NCBI GenBank assembly: GCA_034509925.1
Contig: CM067534.1
Coordinates: 5,324,501-5,388,500, forward strand
Direction: 5' to 3'
Source: Hirudinaria manillensis
Lineage: Eukaryota; Annelida; Clitellata; Hirudinida; Hirudinidae
DNA: 64,000 nucleotides
Shown here: positions 54,446 through 64,000 of the stretch, piece by piece
Layout: each line of letters opens with the position of its first letter
Numbering within the stretch: the first letter of the stretch is position 1
Notes under the pieces: generated by a model
Database searches by the model: none
What the model was told of the DNA's origin: nothing
What the model saw: the letters and a program-made list of their open reading frames with translations, nothing else
Position numbers and translations under genes: made by a program

Positions 54446-54557
54446 GGCGGGAAGCTAAGCCTCGGGCTAGTAGCTAGCACGCACGCGCTGCCCGCGTGCT
54501 CGTTGCTGAGGCGCCGATACCTATAAATTAAGGAGAACGGGTAGACTACGGCATTTC
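54446..54557 (+). promoter_or_regulatory. Promoter block of copy 27
   Basis: TATAAATTA lies at 54522-54530. Common CACGCG form. Confidence 0.72.
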
Positions 54558-54641
54558 TTGGCCGACGAGTCTAGCGTTCACATCTCCTCCGCGCTTGATC
54601 GAGTTTACGTTTCGCGAAAACCAATCATTTGTCACGACAAT

Positions 54642-55949
54642 ATGTCCCATTCAATTAACGACACTTGGCAGAGACTTGCCGAATTGGACGTGAGTCGAGA
54701 AGAGTCGAGGTATCGCTGTAAAATATTGCTGACCAGGGCGAACATCGACGACTCGCATCTGATGAAAAACTACCAGAGGTACTCGGACGAAATGGTTTCG
54801 AGCGACGAGGAATTCTCCGTCGGGGACAAAGATAGCATGGAAGTGGTGCACGAGATGGGTTTCAAATTCGAGTCTGAAATGGACGTCGGAGAGAAGAAAA
54901 TCTCTCGTGTCGGCGTAATAATCAACTCGAGGCACGGTGCTTCGCTGCGGATGCGCATCAAGCGTAAGAAGTTTGAAGAATTTTCGAGCGAGAACAAAAA
55001 ATTCTGGATCAACAGGCACAGGCTCTTCTCAAAGTTTGATAGCGGAATCAAGCTCGATCAAGAGAGTTGGTTCTCTGTCACTCCCGAGCTGTTGGCAAAG
55101 CACATCGCCTCGAGATTGAAATGCCGCACGATTATCGACGCTTTTTGCGGAGCTGGCGGAAATGCCATTCAATTCGCTATGGTCTGCGATAGAGTCATAG
55201 CAATTGACATCGACCCGAGAAAAATCAGAATGGCCAGGCACAACGCCAGGATATACGGTGTGGAGGACAAGATTACCTTTATAAACAAAGACTTTTTCGA
55301 CTTCGTCTCCGACTCGAGGTCGAGAGCGGATGTCGTTTTTCTTAGTCCCCCTTGGGGAGGTCCCTCGTACAGAAACAAGGAGACATTTAGTCTCAAGGAC
55401 GTGACGCCGGACATGGATAAAATAATGGCCAAGGCGAAATCCTTATCGGACAACATTGCCGCCTTTCTTCCTCGCAATACGGCCGTCGAAGAGCTAATGA
55501 AATTTTCCGAGAGGAGGGTTTTCGAAGTAGAGCAGAATGTTATGTGCGACCGTTTGAAAACGATCACCGTTTATTACGGAAATCTGGTCGATGCCACTTC
55601 CGATCCCATTGCCAAGAAGTTTGATTCGCCTAAACCTCCGATGCGATTCGTAGAGCCAATCGAACAATCCTGGAGGAGAGAGAGCAAAGACGAGGTGCCT
55701 CTTTGGAACGATGGGCAGAGCCTCGAAGAGAAGCTCACGTGCAAGCCTCGTGCTTACAGGAACTTTAATAGCCGAGCGACAAGATGGGAATCACCCAAAG
55801 GCAGCCTCGAAACATGGGGTTCGCCGAAAAGAAGTCAATATTTCGAAGACGCAACACTCGAAGAAAAGTTGTCCGCTCCGGCTACGCAATTCAAAAATTT
55901 TCAATCGAGCACGGCTAGGCTTTACCGGACAATGACACGACAACGTTAG
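54642..55949 (+). CDS. Tgs1: TGS1-like RNA cap methyltransferase, copy 27 (last)
   Basis: Last copy of the array, still the same 435-residue protein as copy 2. Divergence at the array edge affects only noncoding DNA. Confidence 0.94.
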   Translation: MSHSINDTWQRLAELDVSREESRYRCKILLTRANIDDSHLMKNYQRYSDEMVSSDEEFSVGDKDSMEVVHEMGFKFESEMDVGEKKISRVGVIINSRHGASLRMRIKRKKFEEFSSENKKFWINRHRLFSKFDSGIKLDQESWFSVTPELLAKHIASRLKCRTIIDAFCGAGGNAIQFAMVCDRVIAIDIDPRKIRMARHNARIYGVEDKITFINKDFFDFVSDSRSRADVVFLSPPWGGPSYRNKETFSLKDVTPDMDKIMAKAKSLSDNIAAFLPRNTAVEELMKFSERRVFEVEQNVMCDRLKTITVYYGNLVDATSDPIAKKFDSPKPPMRFVEPIEQSWRRESKDEVPLWNDGQSLEEKLTCKPRAYRNFNSRATRWESPKGSLETWGSPKRSQYFEDATLEEKLSAPATQFKNFQSSTARLYRTMTRQR

Positions 55950-56064
55950 AGCGAGATACCAGCCTTCTTCCCTTCGCCATGATTTTAGCCAGGAGAGATA
56001 TTTTACGCGATGAAAATTTTTATTATTCGAGAAAGATGTTAATAAAATTTAAATATACCAAAAA
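55950..56064 (+). other. 3'UTR of copy 27, right boundary of the array
   Basis: The conserved 3'UTR runs to AATAAA (56041-56046) and about 13 bp further to a short A-run (56060-56064), then array sequence stops. No subrepeats follow. In other units this A-run is 7-14 long and leads into the first subrepeat. Confidence 0.9.
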
Positions 56065-56065
56065 G

Positions 56066-56130
56066 GTCTTTTTTCTTAAGTTATTTGCTCGATAAGTGGG
56101 CGAGAAGCTTTGTGATTCCGAGCTTCGAGA
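56066..56130 (+). repeat. Diverged promoter-block remnant at the array edge
   Basis: TTCTTAAGTTATTTGCTCGA followed by TAAGTGGGCGAGAAGC and a GATTCCGAGC segment resembles the promoter-proximal sequence of every unit (TTCTTAACTTACTCGCGCGA, then TAAATGGGCGGGAAGC and GCCTCGGGC). Identity over about 55 bp is clear but incomplete, and no TATA box or gene follows. It looks like the truncated start of a further unit that escaped homogenisation, or the ancestral flank. Confidence 0.7.
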
Positions 56131-56499
56131 GATCGTTTAATTCATTTAATTAAAAAGCAAAAATAGTTAGTTAACTAAAGCCAGTTTATTTTTTAGAGTT
56201 TTTTGTCGTAATCTGTTTTTTAATCATAGCTTCTCAAAAGTGACACTCTTCAATGCCTCTACCCGGAAATCAGTATGACCAGTTAGAAAAAGTGGATATG
56301 AAGATATTGACCTCACTTGTGGTGGTATGGAAATATTATTTTTCTGCATCCATATATGAATATTTCTGATGCACTTATTCTTGAGATCCTCTCTTTTTCA
56401 TCTCCCTCTCACAAAAGCACGCACTCATCAATGCTAAATGCTCTTCCAGACGCCACTATTTCTTTACGAACAGAGTTGAAATCTAGTTAGGTTGTCGTG
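56131..56499. other. Intergenic or 5' region, nothing firmly recognised
   Basis: AT-rich sequence between the array and the small zinc-finger gene. It contains a 38-codon open frame (56253-56369, starting MPLPGNQYDQLEK) that could be an upstream exon but has no convincing donor. TTAG at 56487-56490 could be a splice acceptor for the following exon. Confidence 0.4.
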
Positions 56500-58853
56500 A
56501 TGTTCTTGAGTTTTCAAAATCATGTTCGATCCCCATTCGGAGCCACATGCTACATTGGTTCGGATAAAACCATACAACCTGTTACAATTTTAACATTTCC
56601 TGCCAATTCCATGCCATTTGTTTATACTCCACAAGTCACGAAAGCTGATGCAACGGCCATCCAACTGAGACGGCATTACCCGACGATGTTCAATTTCTTA
56701 AAGGTTTCATCACATAGAAAGGCTCAGCAGGTGAGTTGACTCTTCCAGATGGTTTTGGATTGCACTGTGCACGTGGCGCTTCGTAAATTATAAATTATTA
56801 TTACGTAGTGATACTAGTGATTGGATGGCTTATAGTTAGATAAATATTATTTTATGATTCTAGTATAATCTAGAAAAAAAGTTAGTGGATATGAAGTGTC
56901 GGATAGAATCCTTGTACTTTTTGATAGTACAAATTAGTGAACGATAGATACAATAAACACTGTTAAATTTAGACTAAGAGTGGGGTAACAAGTGAATTTG
57001 AACGTAACATCATGCAAAGCTACAAATATCTTCAAGATGGCCATGACTATCTGGCAGAGCATTCCAAGAAAGCACCATGGATTATCACTCATTTAGTACG
57101 GAAGACCATCTCATTAATTCAACATTATATTGCAAAAGGAGACAATTTTATTGACTTTCATTACAGGATTGTAATGTAATGTATTGATAATGAAAGTTTT
57201 TTTTCACTGAATGCAACCTTTGAACTTAGTAACGTGAAATTATGAAGCGGCCTTCTTATATTTAATATTATGCCCAATTATAATTCAAATTTTAGGTAAA
57301 AGTCAGATTCTTGAGAATTACTAATAAAAAAATGGGGGACTTAATAACAAATTATGTTAGCATCTAAAACCGACGAAATTCTTGGTAAAAAGCTTCCAGT
57401 ACGTTCCGATAGAAAAAAGCCCGATAGTTAATTATTAAAGTTAATAACTGAGATGTTACGTTTACTACAATTGATGAGCTAATTCTAACAGTTAATGATT
57501 GCATTCAATCCAAGGTTAATATTGAATTCTAGGCCCATCCAAAGTTTTATTTACTCAGAAATAAGTTGAGGGACAAGAAAATTCACAAACAACGGAGAAG
57601 TGAAGGCGTTAAATCACTGGAGATTAGTTTCATCTGGAACGGCATCTGTCTCACATCAGTCCATTGGAGCGTTTAACGAGATTTCTTCGCCGCAACTCTT
57701 TCTCAATTACTAGTTTCAAGGCGAAAGATTCTGGAATCCTAAGATGGGAATTTTAAGACCCGCTTGATGACGAAGCAGGCATTTATCTGTCAATAAGCTT
57801 AGCGGACTGAGAGAAATCCCGCTACCAGCGGCAATATGTTTTCTTGACTACTTCAATATGTCAAATTCAAGGTTGTCGGTGATTCTGTTAGTTGCACCTT
57901 GAAGATGAGTGGCATAAAAAGTTTTTTTTGTAAGAGCGATGCGGTCATTTGCGCTTTATTCAACTTGATTCAACATCGAGTATGCGATTTCGTGAATGGA
58001 CTTGTGGCTAAGAAATTAAGAACATACATTTAACCATCTTATATTGCAAAGCTAATGCCCAGTTCAGCTATAATTAGCCACTTTTAAAAATCATTATACA
58101 ACTATATCTTTTCATAATACAGCTTATTATTATGTAATCATTCAGAGTATTTTATTTGTATTAAATATGAATGAAACGAGTTTTTACTTTGAATAAAATT
58201 TCTTCTGATCAACGAGGTAGTCAGTTATTCGTAACGAAGGTAACAAATTACCTTAATTCACCTCTTGCTTTGGAGAAGAAAAGAGCTTTTTTTAGCTGAA
58301 AGTATTGTTTGCGATTTATTCAGAAACTTGTGATGCTTCTCAAATCAGAATTAAGCATGTCACGTTCTAACGTAATATTATCTTTAATGCATTTATGCTT
58401 GACGATACTTTTTGCAACTTTAAATTTTTTTTAAAGTTCTAATTTTCCGTTGCCTCTTAGATTGTGTATTGGTCCATTTGAAAAAAGACTAGCCTTTTCA
58501 CCATTGCATTAAGTGTCAACTGACCGAAGACAAATTACTATTATTAAGACATGTACAGCACGACCGAAAATGTGATGCTGTAAGAAAATATGAATAATAA
58601 ATATAAATAAGAAAATATGTTCTACGACAATCCTTTAAGCTCATATTTCTAGATCAAGCAAAAGGTGAAGAAAGTCAAATGCAACGTTTGTGGTGTGGTC
58701 TTGAACTCGAACACACAGGCCCAGCAACATTTCAGCGGTAAAAACCACTCCAGAGCCCTGCGAAAGAAGATCAAACTTTCGAGGAATTGGAGTGAGATCA
58801 ACGGAGAATTGGCAGAAGAATCAGACCAGACTCAATCACCTCTCAGTGGTTAA
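56500..58853 (+). CDS. Probable two-exon U1/JAZ-type zinc-finger protein
   Basis: Exon 1 (56500-56730) ends at CAG|GTGAGT; exon 2 (58653-58853) begins after TTTCTAG; both are in phase 0. The joined product is about 143 residues. The first 77 match nothing I recognise. Residues 87-109 form one finger with C-x2-C-x12-H-x5-H spacing (C87, C90, H103, H109), within CNVCGVVLNSNTQAQQH, followed by SGKNH and a basic ALRKKIKLSR. This spacing is typical of matrin/JAZ/ZNF346-like fingers that bind dsRNA or take part in splicing. Role inferred from the fold only. The ATG is uncertain because exon 1 could be internal to a longer gene. Expression is unproven. Confidence 0.5.
56731..58652 (+). other. Intron of the small zinc-finger gene
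   Basis: A 1.9-kb AT-rich stretch with stop codons in all frames at short intervals. The donor GTGAGT (56731) is a strong match and the acceptor TTTCTAG (58646-58652) is acceptable. I see no gene, RNA or repeat in it. Confidence 0.45.
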
Positions 58854-59130
58854 TATAGCATGCTTAATTTCGATGACTCTTGCAGTGCGGTGACCCTTGA
58901 CTTATCAAACATTATGTTTGCCAAGTAACCAAGTTTTAACCGAAATATAAATATAAATCATCGCATTATATAATTATTTATTAAATATTTTGCAGTTCTT
59001 TGTAAAATTAAACTTCATGCATTTGTTTTTATCCTTTGTGTTTTTTCTCAGTTTACTTTCCACTCGTCAAACCATGGTCGTAACTTCAGTTTGTTTTTTA
59101 AGGGCAAGGGGATTAAAGACCTGTAGGAAT
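58854..59130. other. Probable 3'UTR and intergenic DNA
   Basis: Downstream of the small zinc-finger gene. I found no canonical AATAAA in the first 150 bp. AATATAAAT strings near 58944-58956 are weak alternatives. Confidence 0.35.
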
Positions 59131-59585
59131 CGATTTTTTTGCCCGAGCTAGGCCCGACCCGATCCGTGGACTGTTTTTGGGCGAGCCAATAGGCTTCAAA
59201 CAAATAAGAGGATCGGGTTGGACCGGTCAGCGTTCAAAGTGGGCCATTATGTTCTCAGCCCAGATTTGCATATTTTATTTTGAAGATCACATAAATGAAA
59301 GCTAATAATCTTTCTAGAGCGATTAAACCTCCCACAAATCTCAGAAATTGAGAAATTCCATACCCGTGGGATGCATTATTCGAGCGGGCCTAGTCGGGTC
59401 GGACACTCACATAGAGCGGGTCGGGGTTGAGCTTGGGCAAAAATATTCGGCCCGCTAAAGACCGCCAAAGCCCGGCCCGGTTAGACCTAAGACAAATGGG
59501 TGGGTCGGTCTGGGCCTGCTTTCAAAGCTTCAAAGTGGGATTTGACGAGCCGTAATGTTCTCAACTCAGATTTGCATATTTTACA
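59131..59585. repeat. GC-rich element with inverted and direct repeats
   Basis: This is the only stretch outside the array rich in CCCGACCCG/CGGGTCGGG strings. Segment 59131-59164 (TTTTTTTGCCCGAGCTAGGC core) is an imperfect inverted copy of 59414-59449 (GAGCTTGGGCAAAAATATTC core). A direct repeat is also present: TTCAAAGTGGG...TGTTCTCA...CAGATTTGCATATTTTA at 59233-59277 and, with a 10-bp insert, at 59529-59583. It resembles a degenerate non-autonomous repeat; I cannot name a family and it has no coding capacity. Confidence 0.5.
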
Positions 59586-61040
59586 ATATATAACATTCCC
59601 CCCATTTAACTACTGCTCCACTTTCTCCCCACCACCACCACCCCAATGACGTCAAATGTTCCGGCGGAGAACATCTTGCAATTGTTTACATATAATTAAC
59701 CACAAGGATGACCGTAAAAGATCAATTCCCTCATCACCGAGAAAAGGATGATTGTGTTTGTTTAGCGATCAAATGATCTTCCCCTGTTTGCAACATCGTA
59801 GAGCATAAATGCCAACTTTGTTATTTCATACGAAAAATAAATAAATTCATACATAAATTTTAGAAGCTGTTGATTTATTCATCTGTTAAATTAATGGAAA
59901 CATTATTTGAAAATCGATAATAATCATACCATTCCTTAACTATTTTAAATTTTAGATTCGATAAAAGAAACTTCAAAGACAGAGCAGCATCATTCGGAGA
60001 GAATATTCCTTGAAAAGAATTGACTTTTCACATTTTACTTCCGCGTAATGGACATTGAACTTTTGTTGATAATTAAGATGACGTTTATCATCACCATCTC
60101 AATAAATCAGAGACACCAATTAAAATGGTTACTTTTTGGCTGCGTTGCCAGGAATTCACGACGGAAGTCGACCAGATATAATGTTGACCGAATGCGTTCC
60201 ACAGTCGTGACGAATCGTATTCATAAGCCTCCAGGCTCCTTCTTGTAGGAACACACGGTGGGTTGATTAAGAACTTTTCCCACGTTCTAGGCGTACGTAC
60301 AAAAACTGGAAATAATAACGTGCCACGTCGCCAGATCTTTTCGACCCAAACTAGAGAAATCTATTAAACAAATTCTCGAACCGCCTCCAATGATTTGAGC
60401 GCCTGTCAGAACCTATCCGTGATCCTGCCGCCGACGGCACTCGGAAAAAATCCAAGCAAAACCATACTCGAGCCAACCAAAATACCAAACTCTTCTTAAG
60501 CTAACCTTCAAAAATAGGATATTGAGAAATGTACTTAAATTCCTTGCTTTGCAAAACTCCCAGTCACTTTAGTCAAAATGGCTTGAAATACAATAAAAGT
60601 TCCAGCCCCAGTACAAGAACCCATTGCAATCAGCATTACTCGCAACTCATCGCTCAGCACCAATTACCAAGATCTTAAATTAGCTAATTCAATTTCTAAA
60701 AAAGTTAATTTACTCTGGCATAATATCCTAATATCCCCAAATTATTATAAAAAAAAATAAAATCAAGCCCTCAAATGCATTTGCAAAAATATACAGAGGT
60801 TCCAATGCCAACTAGATGTGTTTCTTCATTTATAAAATAAATACCTTTGAAATTAACATAACAGGACCATGTAAATAAACATAAATAATTTTATAAACCT
60901 CAATATCAACACTCAGTTCTTTTAAAAGACACTCTTCCAAGTGCTTTCCACCTACTCAACCAGGAACAGAATTAAAAATATCAAATTAGGAATATAAAGG
61001 CATTAGAATACTACATCAGTCAATAATCTCCAACTACTTT
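59586..61040. other. Intergenic region, no gene supported
   Basis: A 1.45-kb stretch. A CACCACCACCAC run (about 59631-59643) is followed by TGACGTCA (59647-59654), a perfect CRE palindrome that may be chance. The right part should include the 3'UTR of the minus-strand zinc-finger gene. Nothing else stands out. Confidence 0.4.
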
Positions 61041-63710
61041 TCAACTCTGACTCAGTAAGTCGGTTTCGTCATCGACCTTGACCTTCTTAGGGGTCGGCTC
61101 AAAGCTTTGATCTTTCACGACCTTTTCCGTCTCCGAGGAAACTCTTCCGACGTTGTCCAGAGGCTTGTTTACGTCGACAGACGAAGATCCCGAATGCTGC
61201 TGTGCCGTAGCTTTTGAACTGGGTGTCAGAGATAAACTGCCACTGGACATCTTTTGCCTCATAGATCTCAGTATGGGTCTTCCTATCCCTGCGAGATTCT
61301 CGTACAACTTCTCCAATTCGGCTCGGTCTTGCTCCTGAGATTTTTTCTCAGGAACTCTAGTGGGCGGAGTAACCAATTGCTGGGAGGACCTCTTGCGATT
61401 GGTCGAGACCCTGCTAGTCACGTTGGACTGCGACATGCCCGACGTTTGACTCGCGATGGGCTTCTTGTACCTGGAAAGATTCGACGAAGTGGGGTGGTGC
61501 TGGAGTGATTCTTCTCTTTTTAAGTGCCTAGCAGCTGACAAAGCTTGCAAGACAGTGTGTAAGACATCCTTGTTGGCAAAAATATCCCTGTGGTATAATA
61601 CCATGTGATCCTGGAAAGCTGGCCCGTTCTTAAGCGACTTATTGCAAATATAACACTGCTTGGCATAAAACATGTCCAGCAGGGTTATGTTATGACGCGT
61701 GCTCATGTGATTGAGAGGATTGAGAGTCTGGCTCTCCCCGCAAATGTGGCATGCCGGAGGGGTCCGACTCGTGGTCCCGTGAAGAATGGAGGCTGCAGAA
61801 AGAGCAGACGCAGAGGATCCAGTGTTGATTCGATGAACGACAGTTGCATGTTTTGCAAGACCCTGGTACGTCCAGAACCTGGACGGGCAGCGGTCGCACG
61901 ACATGGTTGGTTCGGTCGATCCCCTGGTGGTGTTCAGCTTCACCTTGTGCTGTATCTGAGCAAAATCGGATTAAATCTAATTGATTATGGACAATTTAAA
62001 GATCATTTCTTGCTGAATAATCTCCATTTTTCTTAACGAAATTATTTTAAAAATGGATGTCAAAATATGAACCTGAAGATGGTTGAGTAGAACTGCCCTG
62101 TTGCCCATGCTTACTCCGCAAATCTCACAAAGTTCTACCGTCGAAGAATGTTTCACGGCAGTCCTGCCATCCTTGATCAAGCTGTTCCCATTATTTCCAA
62201 CCGTGCTAGTGGAATGTTGCATGCTGGAGTACATGTTCCTAGAAATGTTGGCCTGGAGGGATTCATTCGACCTTGGCATTACCGACGACTGGGTGTAATA
62301 ACCTTGGTTGTTGAGGTGGTAGTTTGAAGAATAATTGCTGGCTACATTGGTCAAATAGTTTGAATATCTTTGCTGATTTGATGAATAGGATCCTTGTTGG
62401 ATGAACTTCCTCTTTAATGGAATATCAGCATCTGCTGGTAATGGCTGGAGATTGCAACCGATGACGAATCTTTTGGAACATGTTATCATGTGGGTATCAA
62501 TTTTGAGTTGATTTTTGGCTTCATATGAGCAAAAGGAGCATTTGTATGGAGACATCTGAAAGCAAGCATCCATTCAATAGATATGATAAAAAGAAACATA
62601 AAAAAACAGACTACACAATAATGAACTCACTTTCTTTCTCAATCGACCAGTCATACTGTGGTCTGATTTCATGTGAGCAATGAAATGAGATGGCCACCTT
62701 GTCTTGAATTCTCTACAGCAACAGCAAACATGATTTGTACCTCCTTCGATGCGTCCATATTCCTGATGTAGTTGCATCACGTTGATAGAATCTGTAGCAA
62801 AGACTCTACATTTGCACCTAGTAACATATGGCTTCAAACTATAAGGAGCATTCCGGACTTCTTGTTTGGAGTAAAATTCTTCCAACTTAGAGAGTTGCTC
62901 CTTTTCACGATCTGAGAGTTTATTTTGGGAGTCTTTTGACATCTGTATTTCAATAAGATCCTTATAGACGTGCTGTCTAACGAGCTCGACTCCCAAATCG
63001 TGAAGCAAACGAGCAAATGCCGTGATGGAGGAATCTCCGGAAGTTGAATTTGTGCTGCCTTCGGTGTTTGGCTTACTACCGTTTGACTGACTCTTGACTG
63101 GCTTTTTTGAAATGTCATCATTGATAGGTGTTTGAGATTTTCCACAAGAATCAGAAGTGCCAATAATAATGACATCGCTGTCATTTTCTTTGTCAACTAT
63201 TTCAGAGTTAATGCATTTTCCCAATTCTGACTGTAAATTACTCTGAGTATCAGCTTCTGTATTTGTTTTAGTATTAGTAAGAGCTTCTGATTGACCAACT
63301 ATTATCTCACAGAAATCAGAATCATCTTTTGAAGGATTTAATACATCACTGGATCTTTTTTCAACTGTTGCTTTGTTGATGTCTTTCGAATCGATGTTTA
63401 AGCCCTCAACTTTTTCAACTTCAGTTTTGTGCATGCTGAAACCATTTTTAGAAAATAATTCCTCTGTCTTTATATTTTGAAATGACATATTCTCTTTTCT
63501 TTCTGAATCATTCAATGTTGTTGAAAATGTGATGGCTGGATCATTATTATGACCATTGGCCCTGCCTTCTTCTCTGTCATGATTTGAAACTGAATGTTCT
63601 AATCTTGTTTTGTCATTTACATTTGATTGGCCATTGCGATTCATTGGATCTTTGAATTTCATGATAGATACCACTGACTCTTGCCCTTTAGATGAGCCTT
63701 GATCGTTCAT
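61041..63710 (-). CDS. MEP-1: MEP-1-like multi-zinc-finger protein, three exons
   Basis: Minus-strand exons 63710-62631, 62555-62073 and 61955-61041, all phase 0, encode 825 residues. Introns are 75 and 117 bp with GTGAGT and GTTCAT donors and TTTCAG and GCTCAG acceptors. The N-terminus (1-230) is Ser/Asn/Asp-rich with two SUMO-interaction-like motifs (DFCEIIVG at 132-139; DSDVIIIG at 177-184). Then come a conserved helical stretch (about 230-290) and fingers at C329/C332/H346/H351, C366/C369/H382/C386, C503/C506/H519/H524, C541/C544/H557/H562, C590/C593/H604/H609 and C622/C625/H638/H643, with a PKKVKV NLS at 810-815. H519 and H524 of one finger lie on either side of the second splice junction, supporting the model. 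In Drosophila MEP-1 partners Mi-2 in a SUMO-recruited repressor complex. The name rests on recalled architecture and is moderately certain. Confidence 0.72.
61956..62072 (-). other. Intron 2 of the MEP-1-like gene
   Basis: 117 bp, GTTCAT...GCTCAG on the minus strand. It splits a C2H2 finger between its two histidines. Joining the exons restores normal finger spacing (H-x4-H). Confidence 0.8.
62556..62630 (-). other. Intron 1 of the MEP-1-like gene
   Basis: 75 bp, GTGAGT...TTTCAG, read on the minus strand. The open frame runs through the intron on both sides, so a naive reading would add VSSLLC... after K360 and MDACFQ before residue 361. Confidence 0.8.
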
Positions 63711-64000
63711 TGTGATAGACTAAATTTCAAAATAAAGTATATTCACGTTAGCATTCGTTATCAACACGCCTTATTCTATTTAAAATCCATGCTATAAACG
63801 ACAAGACGATCTCTTTTTATGCGACGATCTATTTTTTACGATCTTAACAGAATCTAGTAGCAAATCGAAAATATCGGTCACGGTTATACGTTTGAAATAA
63901 AAAAAATGCGTTCGCCTCGAATACAATGCTTTGATTTGTCCCTTTCCTTGTCAAAAGTTCTTTGATGCCAAAATTTCTCTTAGACTATGCGCCGGTTCAT
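63711..64000 (-). promoter_or_regulatory. 5' region of the MEP-1-like gene
   Basis: Just before the ATG the minus strand reads TTTTGAAATTTAG then TCTATCACA, which could be an acceptor of a 5'UTR intron. No clear TATA box or upstream coding exon is visible before the window ends. Confidence 0.35.

Noticed and set aside
56253..56369. 38-codon open frame as a first exon of the small zinc-finger gene
   Set aside because: No strong donor inside it and no recognisable sequence. Kept only as a possibility.
59647..59654. Perfect CRE palindrome TGACGTCA
   Set aside because: An isolated 8-bp match with no identified promoter nearby. It could easily be chance.
60048..60248. 66-codon + strand open frame
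   Set aside because: No domain, low complexity, no splice or promoter context. Its length is consistent with chance.
61153..62298. Several + strand open frames and one alternative minus frame opposite the MEP-1-like exons
   Set aside because: They are shadows of the minus-strand coding exons and cross the well-supported splice sites.
62834..63196. 120-codon second minus-strand frame within exon 1 of the MEP-1-like gene
   Set aside because: It overlaps the main frame that continues into conserved zinc fingers, and has no domain of its own.

Overview
This is eukaryotic nuclear DNA, most likely from an insect. The evidence is GT-AG introns of 75-120 bp in a multi-C2H2 zinc-finger gene, TATA-box promoters, AATAAA polyadenylation signals and very AT-rich spacers. 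The order is not resolved by anything I can see. There is no prokaryotic operon structure, and I recognise no virus.

Positions 1-56064 (88% of the window) are one head-to-tail tandem array. It holds 27 complete units plus the last 43 coding bases of a 28th at the left edge, so the array continues beyond the window. Each unit carries an intronless + strand gene for a 435-residue trimethylguanosine synthase (TGS1) catalytic-domain protein, a 112-bp GC-rich promoter block with a TATA box 120 bp before the ATG, a short 3'UTR with AATAAA 92 bp after the stop, and an AT-rich spacer of about 111-bp subrepeats. Twenty copies encode an identical protein, four differ by one or two residues (copies 1, 3, 8, 14), and three are broken (15, 17, 19). 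Spacers hold 2 to 13 subrepeats, so unit lengths are quantised at about 1883, 1994, 2105 and 2209 bp and upward. This is the architecture of ribosomal DNA (homogeneous gene, subrepeat-length-variable spacer) applied to a protein-coding gene. TGS1 enzymes convert m7G caps of snRNA, snoRNA and telomerase RNA to 2,2,7-trimethylguanosine.

The right edge (56066-56130) is a diverged remnant of the next unit's promoter block, as expected at the end of an array that evolves by unequal exchange. Beyond it are ordinary single-copy sequences: a probable two-exon gene for a small U1/JAZ-type zinc-finger protein (56500-58853, +), a GC-rich inverted/direct-repeat element (59131-59585), about 1.4 kb with no gene I can support, and a three-exon minus-strand gene (61041-63710) for an 825-residue zinc-finger protein resembling insect MEP-1.

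The main point of interest is the TGS1-like array: a housekeeping RNA-cap enzyme amplified and homogenised like rDNA, with a promoter in every copy and spacer subrepeats related to promoter-proximal sequence. Dosage of cap hypermethylation, or a Stellate-like selfish or testis-expressed array, are possible explanations that the sequence alone cannot separate.
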